From contig NZ_CP035280.1 of NCBI RefSeq assembly GCF_004103695.1, positions 1,612,001 through 1,676,000 on the forward strand: a stretch of DNA of 64,000 nucleotides, written 5' to 3'. Within the stretch, counting starts at the first letter, position 1; each line of letters starts with the position of its first letter. Of this stretch, positions 25,429 to 34,875 are shown one piece after another. Origin of the DNA: Clostridium sp. JN-9. Its GTDB lineage: Bacteria; Bacillota; Clostridia; Clostridiales; Clostridiaceae. The translations under genes were made by a program, and so were the position numbers. The notes beneath the pieces were generated by a model. The model was given only the letters and a program-made list of their open reading frames with translations. It did not search any database and was not told where the DNA came from.

Positions 25429-27534
25429 ATGGGACGAAAATTAGTTATAGTTGAATCACCAGCAAAAGCTAAAACAATAGGTAAATACTTAGGCAAAAAT
25501 TATGTAGTAGAAGCTTCAATGGGACATGTTAGAGATTTGCCTAAAAGTCAAATTGGAGTGGATATAGAAAATAATTTTGAGCCTAAATATATAACAATCA
25601 GGGGTAAGGGAGAACTGCTGAACAAATTAAAAAAAGAAGCAAAAAAGTGTGATAAAATTTACCTGGCAACTGACCCTGATAGAGAGGGAGAAGCAATTTC
25701 CTGGCATTTAAGTCATGTACTAAAGATAGATGATAATGAAAAATGCAGAATAGAGTTTCATGAAATTACAAAAAATTCTATTAAGGCTGCAATTAAATCT
25801 CCACGAAAGATAAATATAAATAAAGTTGATGCTCAGCAGGCCAGACGTGTACTGGATAGATTAGTCGGGTATAAAATCAGTCCTATACTATGGAGAAAGG
25901 TAAAGTGGGGATTAAGTGCAGGAAGAGTTCAGTCTGTTACGCTGAGGATAATATGTGACAGGGAAAATGAAATTAATGGTTTTAAGCCAAGGGAATACTG
26001 GACAATAGAATGTGAAGTAAATAAAGAAAATAGCAGGAAAAGCTTTATTATTAAGCTTTTATCCTATGAGGGCAAAAAAATTGAGATAAATAGCAAAGAA
26101 GAGTCAGATTTGATCATAAAAAACTTAGAACAGGGTTCTTTTATGGTTAAGCAGATTAAAAAAAGCCTAAAAAATAAAAATCCGCTGCCCCCATTCACAA
26201 CAAGTACACTTCAGCAGGATGCATATAAAAAATTGAACTTTGCTACTAAAAGAACTATGTCAATAGCTCAGCAACTGTATGAGGGAGTTGACGTTAAAGG
26301 ATTTGGAACTGCTGGATTGATAACCTATATGAGAACTGATTCAGTAAGAATTTCAAGTGAAGCACAGGAAATTGCTAAAGAGTTTATAGGAAATGAATAT
26401 GGAAAGGAATATGTTCCTGAAAGTCCAAGAATTTATAAAAGCAAAAAAAACATTCAAGATGCTCATGAGGCAATAAGACCAACTAATATAGAAATAACGC
26501 CAAAGATAGCAAAACAAAGCCTGAAGGATGAACAATTTAAGCTATATAATTTAATATGGAATAGATTTGTTGCAAGTCAAATGGCCACATGCGTTATGAA
26601 TGCAATATCAATTGATGTTATTAATAACAAATATTTATTAAGGGCAACTGGTACAGATATTAAGTTTGATGGCTTTATGAAAGTTTATGAATATAGAGCA
26701 GATGAAGAACAAAATGATATTAGTTTACCAGCTTTAGAAGAAAATGAAGTGTTAATTAAAAAATCAATTAATGGCAAACAGCATTTTACCCAGCCGCCTG
26801 CAAGATATTCGGAAGCTTCCCTTGTAAAGACTCTTGAAGACAACGGAATAGGAAGACCAAGCACATATGCTCCAATTATATCAACTTTATTGGATAGAAA
26901 GTATATTGAAAGGGACAAAAGGACATTGCTTCCAACTGAACTGGGTATAATAGTAAATAATATATTAACAGACTATTTTACTCAAATTGTTGATGTTGAA
27001 TTCACTGCTGAAATGGAGCAGAAACTGGATGATATTGAAGAAGGAAATGAGAATTGGAAATCAGTGGTGAATAAATTTTATAAACCATTAGAAAAGTCAA
27101 TAGATATTGCTGAAAAAGAGGTTTCTAAAATAACAATTGAGGATAAAGTTACTGATATTAAATGTGAAAAATGCGGTAGATTTATGGTAATTAAGCATGG
27201 CAGATTTGGTGATTTCTTAGCTTGTCCTGGATACCCGGAGTGTAAAAATACTAAGCCAATAGTAGAAGAATTAAAAGTTCCTTGCCCAAAATGCGGCGGC
27301 AAAATTCTAGTTAAAAGAAGCAAAAAAGGAAGAAAGTTTTATGGATGCAGCAATTATCCTAAATGTGATTTTGTAAGCTGGTTTGAGCCTTCAGATAAGA
27401 AATGTCCACAATGTGGAAGTTATATGGTTAAAAAGTTTAATAAAACTAAAGGAGAATTTTATGAATGCTCTAATCAGGAATGTAAACATAGAGAGTACTC
27501 AGCTGAAACAAATACAGAAGAGAAAAATAAATAA
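25429..27534 (+). CDS. topA: DNA topoisomerase I
   Basis: Topoisomerase I, type IA, 701 residues, relaxes negative supercoils. The Toprim domain begins VESPAKAKTIGKYLG and contains ATDPDREGEAISWH; the active-site tyrosine is in ITYMRTDSVRIS near residue 300. The C-terminus has three zinc-ribbon units (CEKCGRF...CPGYPEC, CPKCGGK...CSNYPKC, CPQCGSY...CSNQEC). AGAGGAAAT precedes the ATG. In Bacillus trmFO follows topA; here codY is next, after a 197-base gap. Confidence 0.97.
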   Translation: MGRKLVIVESPAKAKTIGKYLGKNYVVEASMGHVRDLPKSQIGVDIENNFEPKYITIRGKGELLNKLKKEAKKCDKIYLATDPDREGEAISWHLSHVLKIDDNEKCRIEFHEITKNSIKAAIKSPRKININKVDAQQARRVLDRLVGYKISPILWRKVKWGLSAGRVQSVTLRIICDRENEINGFKPREYWTIECEVNKENSRKSFIIKLLSYEGKKIEINSKEESDLIIKNLEQGSFMVKQIKKSLKNKNPLPPFTTSTLQQDAYKKLNFATKRTMSIAQQLYEGVDVKGFGTAGLITYMRTDSVRISSEAQEIAKEFIGNEYGKEYVPESPRIYKSKKNIQDAHEAIRPTNIEITPKIAKQSLKDEQFKLYNLIWNRFVASQMATCVMNAISIDVINNKYLLRATGTDIKFDGFMKVYEYRADEEQNDISLPALEENEVLIKKSINGKQHFTQPPARYSEASLVKTLEDNGIGRPSTYAPIISTLLDRKYIERDKRTLLPTELGIIVNNILTDYFTQIVDVEFTAEMEQKLDDIEEGNENWKSVVNKFYKPLEKSIDIAEKEVSKITIEDKVTDIKCEKCGRFMVIKHGRFGDFLACPGYPECKNTKPIVEELKVPCPKCGGKILVKRSKKGRKFYGCSNYPKCDFVSWFEPSDKKCPQCGSYMVKKFNKTKGEFYECSNQECKHREYSAETNTEEKNK

Positions 27535-27731
27535 AATATTAAAATAATATGTCGAAAACAAATAAATTAGTGTTGAATTATATATTTCGTTATGATATTA
27601 TAATTAAGGTAATAGACATAATTCTAAATATTTAAAAAAATCAAAATAATTAAATTGTTATTTGTTAATATTGGTAATCTTGAATACTTTTTGCAGATTA
27701 ACTATTTAACGAATTACGAGGAGGAATATTA

Positions 27732-28508
27732 ATGTCATCACTATTAGTAAAAACCAGGATGCTTAATAAGATATTACAAAAGTCAGGCACAGAACCTGTT
27801 GTTTTTGATGATATATGCAAACTATTAAGTGAAGTACTTTCATGTAATGTTTATATTGCAAGTAGAAAGGGTAAGATATTAGGCTATGACTTTTCTTCAG
27901 GATTTGAATGTGATATTGTTGAGTCTGATGTTATAGGTGAAAAGAGGTTCCCTGAAGCCTATAATACGAAACTTCTCAACATACATGAAACTTTGGCAAA
28001 TTCATTAAATCAGGGTAAATGTGTTTTTTCAGATGAACTGAACTGCGAAATGAAAAATAAGCTGTCAACAATTGTTCCAATTATAGGAAACAGAGACAGA
28101 CTTGGCACATTGATTCTTGCAAGATTTGAAAATAAATTTACTGATGATGATTTAGTTATTGCTGAATACAGTGCTACTATTATAGGAATGGAAATATTAA
28201 GATCAAAAACAGATGAAATTGAAGAAGATGCCAGAAAGAAAGCTGTGGTTCAGCTGGCTATAGGAACGCTTTCATATTCTGAGCTGGAAGCAGTGGAACA
28301 CATATTTAGTGAGCTTGATGGCAACGAGGGGCTTCTTGTAGCATCTAAGATTGCTGATAAGGTTGGAATAACAAGATCAGTTATAGTTAATGCACTTAGA
28401 AAATTTGAAAGTGCAGGAGTTATAGAATCAAGGTCTTTAGGCATGAAGGGCACTCATATCAAAATATTAAATGAAAAATTACTTGATGAATTAAAAAAAA
28501 TAAAATAA
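27732..28508 (+). CDS. codY: Global regulator CodY
   Basis: CodY, 258 residues, represses stationary-phase, amino-acid and virulence or solvent genes when GTP and branched-chain amino acids are high. The N-terminal GAF domain ([20 protein letters not shown], then [15 protein letters not shown]) binds isoleucine; the C-terminal winged helix contains [20 protein letters not shown] at about 206-225. Acid GAGGAGGAATATT is its ribosome site. It is monocistronic: a 197-base A+T-rich region precedes it, where no CodY box (AATTTTCWGAAAATT) could be seen, and a terminator follows. Confidence 0.97.
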   Translation: MSSLLVKTRMLNKILQKSGTEPVVFDDICKLLSEVLSCNVYIASRKGKILGYDFSSGFECDIVESDVIGEKRFPEAYNTKLLNIHETLANSLNQGKCVFSDELNCEMKNKLSTIVPIIGNRDRLGTLILARFENKFTDDDLVIAEYSATIIGMEILRSKTDEIEEDARKKAVVQLAIGTLSYSELEAVEHIFSELDGNEGLLVASKIADKVGITRSVIVNALRKFESAGVIESRSLGMKGTHIKILNEKLLDELKKIK

Positions 28509-28514
28509 TGCGAG

Positions 28515-28568
28515 AATAGTACTTCAATCTCAATGAAACAAAGTTGATGTTTAAGTACTATTTTTTTA
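28515..28568 (+). terminator. Terminator after codY
   Basis: AATAGTACTTCAA (28515-28527) pairs with TTTAAGTACTATT (28550-28562) with an internal mismatch, followed by TTTTTTA. The loop is long (22 bases) and could pair weakly within itself. Confidence 0.8.
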
Positions 28569-28595
28569 TATATACAAATAATAATTAAAAAGTTG

Positions 28596-28624
28596 TTGAA
28601 TAGCGTTAATCCATATGATATACT
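28596..28624 (+). promoter_or_regulatory. Promoter for rpsB-tsf
   Basis: TTGAAT (28596-28601), 17-bp spacer, TATACT (28619-28624) with an extended TG (28616-28617). Start of transcription is predicted near 28631. Confidence 0.75.
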
Positions 28625-28630
28625 ACTAAG

Positions 28631-28729
28631 GTAGAAAATACACACATTGTCTAACTTATAATGTGGTGCCATTATTGGAATATTATAAGCATGAAGACAA
28701 TGGAGGCAAAAACCAGGAGGTAAAAAATT
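28631..28729 (+). promoter_or_regulatory. Structured rpsB leader with competing pairings
   Basis: About 100 bases of leader. CATTGTCT (28645-28652) can pair with AGACAATG (28695-28702), while the overlapping CACATT (28643-28648) can pair with AATGTG (28660-28665). TGCC at 28667-28670 can also meet GGCA at 28705-28708. The alternatives exclude each other, a pattern expected of autoregulation by ribosomal protein S2. Not matched to a known family. Confidence 0.5.
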
Positions 28730-29431
28730 ATGTCAGTTATTTCAATGAAACAATTATTAGAAGCAGGTGTACACTTTGGACACCAAACAAGAAGATGGAA
28801 TCCTAAAATGGCTCCATATATTTTCACAGAAAGAAATGGTATATATATCATAGACTTGCAGAAGACTGTTAAAAAAGTTGAAGAAGCTTATGACTTTATA
28901 AAAAGCATTTCTGAGGAAGGAAAAGATGTTTTATTTGTAGGAACTAAAAAACAAGCGCAGGAAGCTATTAAAGAAGAATCATTAAGATGTGGAATGTACT
29001 TTGTTAATAACAGATGGTTAGGCGGAATGTTAACTAACTTTAGAACAATTAAAACAAGAATTAGCAGATTAGAAGAATTACAGCAGATGGAAGAGAACGG
29101 AACTTTTGAAGTTCTTCCTAAAAAAGAAGTTATGAAGCTGAAGAATGAAGAAGAAAAACTTCAGAAAAATTTAGGTGGAATAAAAGAAATGAATTCAACT
29201 AATTTAGGAGCACTTTTCGTAGTTGATCCTAGAAAAGAAAAAAATGCTATTTCAGAAGCAAAAATTCTTGGAATTCCAGTTGTTGCAATTGTTGATACAA
29301 ACTGTGATCCGGATGAAGTTGATTATGTAATACCTGGTAATGATGATGCAATTAGAGCAGTAAAATTAATTACATCTAAAATGGCTGATGCAATAATTGA
29401 AGGAAGACAAGGCGAACAGTTATCAGAATAA
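28730..29431 (+). CDS. rpsB: 30S ribosomal protein S2
   Basis: Ribosomal protein S2, 233 residues. The start [25 protein letters not shown] region, the [12 protein letters not shown] and [15 protein letters not shown] blocks, and [20 protein letters not shown] are intact. CAGGAGGTAAAA is its ribosome site. It heads the rpsB-tsf-pyrH-frr cluster with a strong promoter and structured leader, and a partial terminator lies between it and tsf, giving more S2 than EF-Ts mRNA. Confidence 0.98.
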   Translation: MSVISMKQLLEAGVHFGHQTRRWNPKMAPYIFTERNGIYIIDLQKTVKKVEEAYDFIKSISEEGKDVLFVGTKKQAQEAIKEESLRCGMYFVNNRWLGGMLTNFRTIKTRISRLEELQQMEENGTFEVLPKKEVMKLKNEEEKLQKNLGGIKEMNSTNLGALFVVDPRKEKNAISEAKILGIPVVAIVDTNCDPDEVDYVIPGNDDAIRAVKLITSKMADAIIEGRQGEQLSE

Positions 29432-29439
29432 AATAATAA

Positions 29440-29468
29440 GGTAGGTGGATAAAATCCATTTACCTTTA
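29440..29468 (+). terminator. Attenuator between rpsB and tsf
   Basis: GGTAGGTGGAT (29440-29450) pairs with ATCCATTTACC (29454-29464), loop AAA, one G-U pair, then TTTAAAATT. Short T-run, so probably only partly effective. Confidence 0.65.
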
Positions 29469-29497
29469 AAATTAGTTGGATTTGGAGGAGTTAAAGA

Positions 29498-30418
29498 ATG
29501 ATTACCGCGCAAATGGTTAAAGAATTAAGGGAAAGAACTGGAGCAGGAATGATGGATTGCAAAAAAGCATTAGGCGAAAGCAATGGCGATCCAGAAAAAG
29601 CTGTTGAATATTTAAGAGAAAAAGGTTTGGCTGCTGCAGCTAAAAAATCAGGAAGGGTTGCTGCAGAAGGTCTTGTAATGGCATATATAAGTGATGATAA
29701 AAAGGCTGGATCATTAGTTGAAGTCAATTGTGAAACAGACTTTGTTGCTGCAAATGAAGACTTTGTTAATTTAGTTAATAATGTGGCAAAGCAGGCTTCT
29801 GCTTCTGTTTCAAAGACGGTGGAAGAGTTTGTAAATGAACCATATATAGAAGACAAAAATATTAAAGTTCAGGATGCAGTTACTGCTTTGATTGCCAAAC
29901 TAGGGGAAAATATGAATGTAAGAAGATTCGCTAACTTTTCTGTAGAAAATGGAGTGATAGAAAGCTACATTCATGGCGGTGGAAGAATTGGTGTTATTGT
30001 TAAACTTAATTGCGATAAACAAAGTGAAGTTCTTAATACTGTAGCTAAGGATATTGCAATGCAGGTTGCAGCATCAAATCCATTATTTTTAAGCAGGGAA
30101 TATGTAGATGCTGACACAATAGCAAAGGAAAAAGAAATCTACAGAGTTCAAGCTTTAAACGAAGGAAAACCAGAAAAAATAGTTGAAAAAATGGTTGAAG
30201 GAAGAATACAAAAATATTATAAAGAAGTCTGCCTTGTAGATCAGATTTGGGTTAAGGATTCAGAGCTTACAATTGCAAAATACCTTCAGCAAAAATCTAA
30301 AGAAATTGGATCAACAATAACAGTTGGTGGATTTGCTAGATTTGAAAGAGGAGAAGGAATAGAAAAGAAAGAAGAAAACTTTGCTGATGAAGTTGCAAAA
30401 CAAATGCAGGGTAAATAA
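29498..30418 (+). CDS. tsf: Elongation factor Ts
   Basis: EF-Ts, 306 residues, exchanges GDP for GTP on EF-Tu. The N-terminal UBA-like domain and core signature [16 protein letters not shown] is at about 8-23; [13 protein letters not shown] and [10 protein letters not shown] follow, and [17 protein letters not shown] is in the C-terminal part. TTTGGAGGAGTTAAAG precedes the ATG. Directly follows rpsB as in most bacteria and ends with a terminator before pyrH. Confidence 0.98.
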   Translation: MITAQMVKELRERTGAGMMDCKKALGESNGDPEKAVEYLREKGLAAAAKKSGRVAAEGLVMAYISDDKKAGSLVEVNCETDFVAANEDFVNLVNNVAKQASASVSKTVEEFVNEPYIEDKNIKVQDAVTALIAKLGENMNVRRFANFSVENGVIESYIHGGGRIGVIVKLNCDKQSEVLNTVAKDIAMQVAASNPLFLSREYVDADTIAKEKEIYRVQALNEGKPEKIVEKMVEGRIQKYYKEVCLVDQIWVKDSELTIAKYLQQKSKEIGSTITVGGFARFERGEGIEKKEENFADEVAKQMQGK

Positions 30419-30429
30419 ATTATATTAGA

Positions 30430-30456
30430 AGAGAACACTGTGTGTTCTCTTTTTTA
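30430..30456 (+). terminator. Terminator after tsf
   Basis: AGAGAACAC (30430-30438) pairs with GTGTTCTCT (30442-30450), loop TGT, then TTTTTTA. Clear intrinsic terminator. Confidence 0.88.
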
Positions 30457-30509
30457 AAAGTAATTTGATTTTTCTATGTAAATATTGACAAATTGGAGGT
30501 ATAATTTAA

Positions 30510-31223
30510 ATGGATAAACCTAAATATAAAAGGGTAATATTAAAACTTTCAGGTGAAGCTTTAGCTGGTTCAAAAGGATTTGGAATTGACTTTGATATTG
30601 CAAAATCAATTGCAGAAGAAATTAAAATATTAGTTGATATGGGAATTGAAGTAGGAACTGTAGTTGGTGGAGGCAACATCTGGAGAGGCAGAAGCGGAGA
30701 AGGCATGGATAGAACAACTGCTGATTACATGGGAATGCTGGCAACCTGCATTAATGCATTGGCACTTCAGGATTCTCTTGAACAAATTAATGTAAACACC
30801 AGAGTTCAAACTGCCATTGAAATGAAAGAAATAGCAGAACCTTTTATAAGAAGAAGGGCAATGAGACATCTTGAAAAAGGAAGGGTTGTAATATTTGCTG
30901 CCGGCACTGGAAATCCATACTTTTCCACTGATACTACAGCTGCACTTAGGGCTGCTGAAATAGAGGCTGATGTCATACTGTTGGCTAAAAAGGTTGATGG
31001 AGTATATAATAAGGACCCTCATAAATTTGATGATGCAGTTAAATATGATAAGTTAACATATATTGAGGTACTTGAACAGGGGCTTGCGGTAATGGATTCT
31101 ACTGCTACATCATTATGTATGGACAACAATATTCCAATATTAGTATTTGGCCTGGATGATCCAAATAACATAAAAAAAGCAGTAATGGGTGAAAAGATAG
31201 GTACATTAGTTTGGAAAGAATAA
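30510..31223 (+). CDS. pyrH: Uridylate kinase
   Basis: UMP kinase PyrH, 237 residues, hexameric amino-acid-kinase fold, makes UDP from [13 protein letters not shown] at about 10-19, [28 protein letters not shown] and VDGVYNKDP are the family blocks. TTGGAGGTATAA is the ribosome site. It is followed 21 bases later by frr, the standard pair, and is separated from tsf by a terminator. Confidence 0.98.
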   Translation: MDKPKYKRVILKLSGEALAGSKGFGIDFDIAKSIAEEIKILVDMGIEVGTVVGGGNIWRGRSGEGMDRTTADYMGMLATCINALALQDSLEQINVNTRVQTAIEMKEIAEPFIRRRAMRHLEKGRVVIFAAGTGNPYFSTDTTAALRAAEIEADVILLAKKVDGVYNKDPHKFDDAVKYDKLTYIEVLEQGLAVMDSTATSLCMDNNIPILVFGLDDPNNIKKAVMGEKIGTLVWKE

Positions 31224-31244
31224 TATAACAGGAGGTAAATTTAA

Positions 31245-31799
31245 ATGAAAGAAATTACTAAAACTGCAGAAGAAAAAATGAGTAAGACTATTAATGTACT
31301 AAAGAAGGAATTGGCTTCAATGAAGGCAGGCAGAGCAAATCCATCAATGCTTGACAGAATAGAAGCTGATTATTATGGAACTATGACGCCATTAAATCAG
31401 CTGGCTAATATTTCTTCACCTGAATCAAGAGTTTTACTAATAACTCCATGGGATAAGAATTCATTAAAAAGCATTGAAAAGGCCATACAGAAGTCTGATT
31501 TAGGTATTAATCCTTCAAATGATGGAATTGTTATTAGATTAGTTATTCCAGAGTTAACAGAGGAGACCAGAAAGAATATAGTGAAGAATGTAAAAAAATC
31601 CGGAGAAGAAGCAAAAATTGCAATAAGATCAATAAGAAGAGACTGCAATGATAAGATAAAGGCATTAAAAAAGGATAATGATTTGCCTGAAGATGAAATA
31701 AAAAAAGGTGAAGATGAAATTCAAAAGAAGACTGATAATTTTATTAAAGAAGTTGATAAAGTTGTTGAATTAAAGGAAAAAGAGGTTATGTCCGTTTAA
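31245..31799 (+). CDS. frr: Ribosome recycling factor
   Basis: RRF, 184 residues, splits post-termination ribosomes together with EF-G. The long helical bundle regions are present: [38 protein letters not shown], and [20 protein letters not shown] with [23 protein letters not shown] precedes the ATG. A terminator follows, so pyrH-frr forms one unit, and uppS may start from read-through or a separate promoter. Confidence 0.98.
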   Translation: MKEITKTAEEKMSKTINVLKKELASMKAGRANPSMLDRIEADYYGTMTPLNQLANISSPESRVLLITPWDKNSLKSIEKAIQKSDLGINPSNDGIVIRLVIPELTEETRKNIVKNVKKSGEEAKIAIRSIRRDCNDKIKALKKDNDLPEDEIKKGEDEIQKKTDNFIKEVDKVVELKEKEVMSV

Positions 31800-31812
31800 T
31801 GTACAATAATTG

Positions 31813-31840
31813 AACCTGCTTAATTGCAGGTTTTATTATT
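31813..31840 (+). terminator. Terminator after frr
   Basis: AACCTGC (31813-31819) pairs with GCAGGTT (31826-31832), loop TTAATT, then TTATTATT. Short but typical. Confidence 0.75.
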
Positions 31841-31873
31841 AAACATACTACTACTATGAGGATTGGTGTATTT

Positions 31874-32635
31874 ATGTGGAACTTTTTTAAAAAAGTTAGA
31901 AATTTAAATATAGATAAAGAACATAAAATAGATATGACAAGAATTCCTAGGCACATTGCCATCATTATGGATGGCAATGGAAGATGGGCTAAAGAAAGAA
32001 ATTTACCAAGGTCCATTGGTCATAAGGCTGGTATAGAAACTGTAAGAGAAATTGTTAAGGAATGCAGCAAATTAAATGTTAAATATTTAACGTTATATGT
32101 TTTTTCAACTGAAAATTGGAAAAGGCCTCGTGAGGAAGTTAGTACGCTAATGAACCTTCTTGCACAATATTTAAGAAGTGAATTTAAAGAGTTAAATTCA
32201 AATAATGTTATAATAAATCATATAGGGGATATATCTAAGCTGCCAGGTATTTGTCAGGAAGAATTAATAGATGCTTATGATAGGACTAAATCTAATACAG
32301 GCTTAACTTTAAATCTTGCCATAAATTATGGTGGAAGGGATGAACTTATATATGCCTTTAGAAATATAATTAAGGATATAAAAAGTGGTGTAATAGAAGA
32401 AAGTGATATAAATCAGGAACTAATAAGTAATTATCTATACACTAGGAATATGCCTGATCCGGACTTAATAATAAGACCAAGTGGAGAGCAGAGATTGAGT
32501 AATTTTTTGCTTTGGCAGTGTGCTTATTCAGAATTTTGGTATTCTGATATAAAGTGGCCTGATTTTAGAAAGGAAGATTTGCATATGGCAATATATGACT
32601 ATCAAAATAGAGATAGGAGATTTGGATCTGTATAG
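31874..32635 (+). CDS. uppS: Undecaprenyl diphosphate synthase
   Basis: UppS, 253 residues from the chosen start, extends farnesyl diphosphate with isopentenyl units to the C55 lipid carrier for cell wall synthesis. IAIIMDGNGRWAKER holds the catalytic Asp; YLTLYVFSTENWKRP, LNLAINYGGRDEL and DPDLIIRPSGEQRLSNFLLWQ are the other conserved regions. Start choice is not certain: an ATG at 31856 is in frame, but the ATG at 31874 lies after GAGGATTGGTG and gives the usual length. Followed by cdsA, the usual order. Confidence 0.95.
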   Translation: MWNFFKKVRNLNIDKEHKIDMTRIPRHIAIIMDGNGRWAKERNLPRSIGHKAGIETVREIVKECSKLNVKYLTLYVFSTENWKRPREEVSTLMNLLAQYLRSEFKELNSNNVIINHIGDISKLPGICQEELIDAYDRTKSNTGLTLNLAINYGGRDELIYAFRNIIKDIKSGVIEESDINQELISNYLYTRNMPDPDLIIRPSGEQRLSNFLLWQCAYSEFWYSDIKWPDFRKEDLHMAIYDYQNRDRRFGSV

Positions 32636-32696
32636 TCTGCTTAATAAGCAAGATAATATGTGTAAATTTGGTTAAGATGTGAATGGAGTTGATTAC

Positions 32697-33494
32697 TTGA
32701 ATAGTAGATATTTAGGAGCTTTAATGCTTTCTCCCATTGTAATTTTAATTTTTATAGGTGGAGATGTATTAAAATATGGGGTGTTAATTCTTTCTTTAAT
32801 GGGAATGTATGAGTTTTACAAGGTACTAAAAGGCAAAAATGTTAATGCACTTTCTTTATTTGGATATTTATTATGTATAACTTACTACGTAACTTTAGGT
32901 AATACATTAAATACTGATTTTATTTTTTATTTAATAAATGCAGCTTTTCTATTGTTATTATGTGTTCCTATATTTAACACAAAATACAATTTTATAGATA
33001 TTACTGCAACCCTTTTAGGATTCTTGTATGTTGCGGTTTTTTTCAGTTTTATAATTCTTGTGAACAGAAAGGTAAATGGGCAATATTTTGTATGGATTAT
33101 TTTTATTTCTTCCTGGCTCTGTGATACAGCAGCATATTATGTGGGGAAAACATTTGGAAAGAATAAGCTTTGTCCAAAGGTAAGTCCTAAAAAAACCATT
33201 GAAGGATCTATTGGAGGCCTAATGGGAAGCATTTTATCTTGTACTTTATTTGGAATATATTTATCCTCAATTGGCATAAAAGTATTATTGATACATTATA
33301 TTATAATGGGAATTTTATGCGGAGTGTTTTCTCAATTTGGGGATTTAGTTGCTTCATCTATTAAAAGGTGGGCAGGAGTAAAAGATTACAGCAGTTTAAT
33401 ACCAGGACATGGAGGAATATTAGATAGATTTGATAGTATTTTATTTTCATCAGTGACTGTATATTATTATTTAACATTTATTATGGGGAAATAA
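32697..33494 (+). CDS. cdsA: Phosphatidate cytidylyltransferase
   Basis: CdsA, about 265 residues, makes CDP-diacylglycerol from phosphatidate and CTP in the membrane. Seven to eight hydrophobic helices are visible. The signature is near the C-terminus: SSIKRWAGVKDYSSLIPGHG and GGILDRFDS, holding the conserved aspartates and lysine. TTG at 32697 is preferred because TGGAG at 32683-32687 precedes it; a GTG at 32679 is in frame but has no site. It follows uppS and precedes dxr. Confidence 0.93.
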   Translation: MNSRYLGALMLSPIVILIFIGGDVLKYGVLILSLMGMYEFYKVLKGKNVNALSLFGYLLCITYYVTLGNTLNTDFIFYLINAAFLLLLCVPIFNTKYNFIDITATLLGFLYVAVFFSFIILVNRKVNGQYFVWIIFISSWLCDTAAYYVGKTFGKNKLCPKVSPKKTIEGSIGGLMGSILSCTLFGIYLSSIGIKVLLIHYIIMGILCGVFSQFGDLVASSIKRWAGVKDYSSLIPGHGGILDRFDSILFSSVTVYYYLTFIMGK

Positions 33495-33498
33495 ATAA

Positions 33499-33540
33499 AA
33501 AGCTAGGGTAATAATTTTATCTTAGCTTTATTTATATAAT
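33499..33540 (+). terminator. Terminator after cdsA
   Basis: AAAGCTAGGGTA (33499-33510) pairs with TATCTTAGCTTT (33518-33529) with two G-U pairs, then ATTTATAT. A moderate intrinsic terminator before dxr. Confidence 0.6.
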
Positions 33541-33701
33541 AACTAAATAGACTTATGAATATAATGTATATATGTAATTAATTTATTGCCCGTAATATTA
33601 ATTAACTTTATTTTGAAGGTTAAATATGATATATTAAATTAGAAATTTATCCTTTTAATGTTACATATAATTTTATAATTAAAAAACTAAGGAGAATTAA
33701 T

Positions 33702-34856
33702 ATGAAAAATATTAGCATTTTAGGGGCCACAGGCTCCATAGGCACACAGACTCTGGATGTAATTAGAAATGATCCGGAGAATTTTAATCTAATTGGTGTC
33801 AGTGCAAATAAAAATTCAGCTAAAATTATTGATATAATAAAAGAGTTCAATCCCAAATATGCAGCTTTAGTGGACAATAAAGCTTATAATGAAGTGAAAG
33901 AATATTGCATGCTAAATAACATAAAAACTAAGGTCATCTATGGAATTGAAGGATTAAATTATATTGCAGAAGAGGAAACTGCAGATACTCTGGTTACGTC
34001 AGTGGTTGGTATTGTTGGTGTTATACCAACACTAAAGGGAATAAAATCCGGGAAGAAAATAGCACTTGCAAATAAAGAAACATTGGTTGTAGCTGGTGAG
34101 ATAGTTATGAGGGAAGCAGAGAAAAATAATGTAAGTATAGTACCGGTGGATTCGGAGCACTGTGCAATATATCAGTGCCTGCAGGGTAATAGCAGAGATG
34201 ATATTGATAAAATACTTTTGACTGCTTCCGGTGGGCCGTTCAGGGGCAGAAAGCAGGATACACTTAAGGATGTTACAGTAGAACAGGCACTAAATCATCC
34301 AAGATGGCATATGGGGAAAAAAATATCAATTGATTCTGCAACTTTGATGAATAAGGGATTAGAAGTAATAGAAGCACATTGGTTGTTTAATACTGAATTC
34401 AAAGATATAAAAGTAATAGTACATCCCCAGAGTATAATACATTCTATGGTTCAATATGTGGATGGAAGTGTAATTGCACAGATGGGAAGTACTGACATGA
34501 GACTGCCAATTCAATATGCATTAAATTATCCTATAAGGAAAGAAAGAATTGTGGAAAAATTAGATTTTAACAAATTTTCTACATTAACCTTTGAAGAACC
34601 TGATATGATAACTTTTAAATCATTAGCCCTGGCATATGAGGCAGGTAAAGCTGGTGGACTTATGCCTACTATATTAAATGGAGCAAATGAGGAGGCAGTT
34701 TCACTTTTTATGGAAAGAAAAATAAATTTTTTAGATATTGCAAATATTGTGGAGAAATGCCTGTGTAAATTCATAAATAATAAAGATATAACAGTTGAAA
34801 ACATTATTGAAACTGATAGAAATGTAAAGGAATATGTGAGAGGTCTATGTAAATAA
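33702..34856 (+). CDS. dxr: 1-deoxy-D-xylulose 5-phosphate reductoisomerase
   Basis: Dxr, 384 residues, the first committed step of the MEP isoprenoid pathway, NADPH dependent. The nucleotide-binding GATGSIGTQTLDVIR is at 7-21; ANKETLVVAGE, VDSEHCAIYQCL, TASGGPFRG and HPRWHMGKKISIDSATLMNK follow with the metal and substrate residues. AAGGAGAA precedes the ATG. It is followed closely by rseP and ispG, so two MEP enzymes flank the site-2 protease; uppS upstream uses the pathway product. Confidence 0.98.
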   Translation: MKNISILGATGSIGTQTLDVIRNDPENFNLIGVSANKNSAKIIDIIKEFNPKYAALVDNKAYNEVKEYCMLNNIKTKVIYGIEGLNYIAEEETADTLVTSVVGIVGVIPTLKGIKSGKKIALANKETLVVAGEIVMREAEKNNVSIVPVDSEHCAIYQCLQGNSRDDIDKILLTASGGPFRGRKQDTLKDVTVEQALNHPRWHMGKKISIDSATLMNKGLEVIEAHWLFNTEFKDIKVIVHPQSIIHSMVQYVDGSVIAQMGSTDMRLPIQYALNYPIRKERIVEKLDFNKFSTLTFEEPDMITFKSLALAYEAGKAGGLMPTILNGANEEAVSLFMERKINFLDIANIVEKCLCKFINNKDITVENIIETDRNVKEYVRGLCK

Positions 34857-34875
34857 AGCACTAGGAGGGATTTTA

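Noticed and set aside
27535-27731. CodY box before codY
   Set aside because: No close match to AATTTTCWGAAAATT was found in this A+T-rich gap.
28509-28729. T-box leader
   Set aside because: The T-box sequence (AGGGTGGNACCGCG) is absent.
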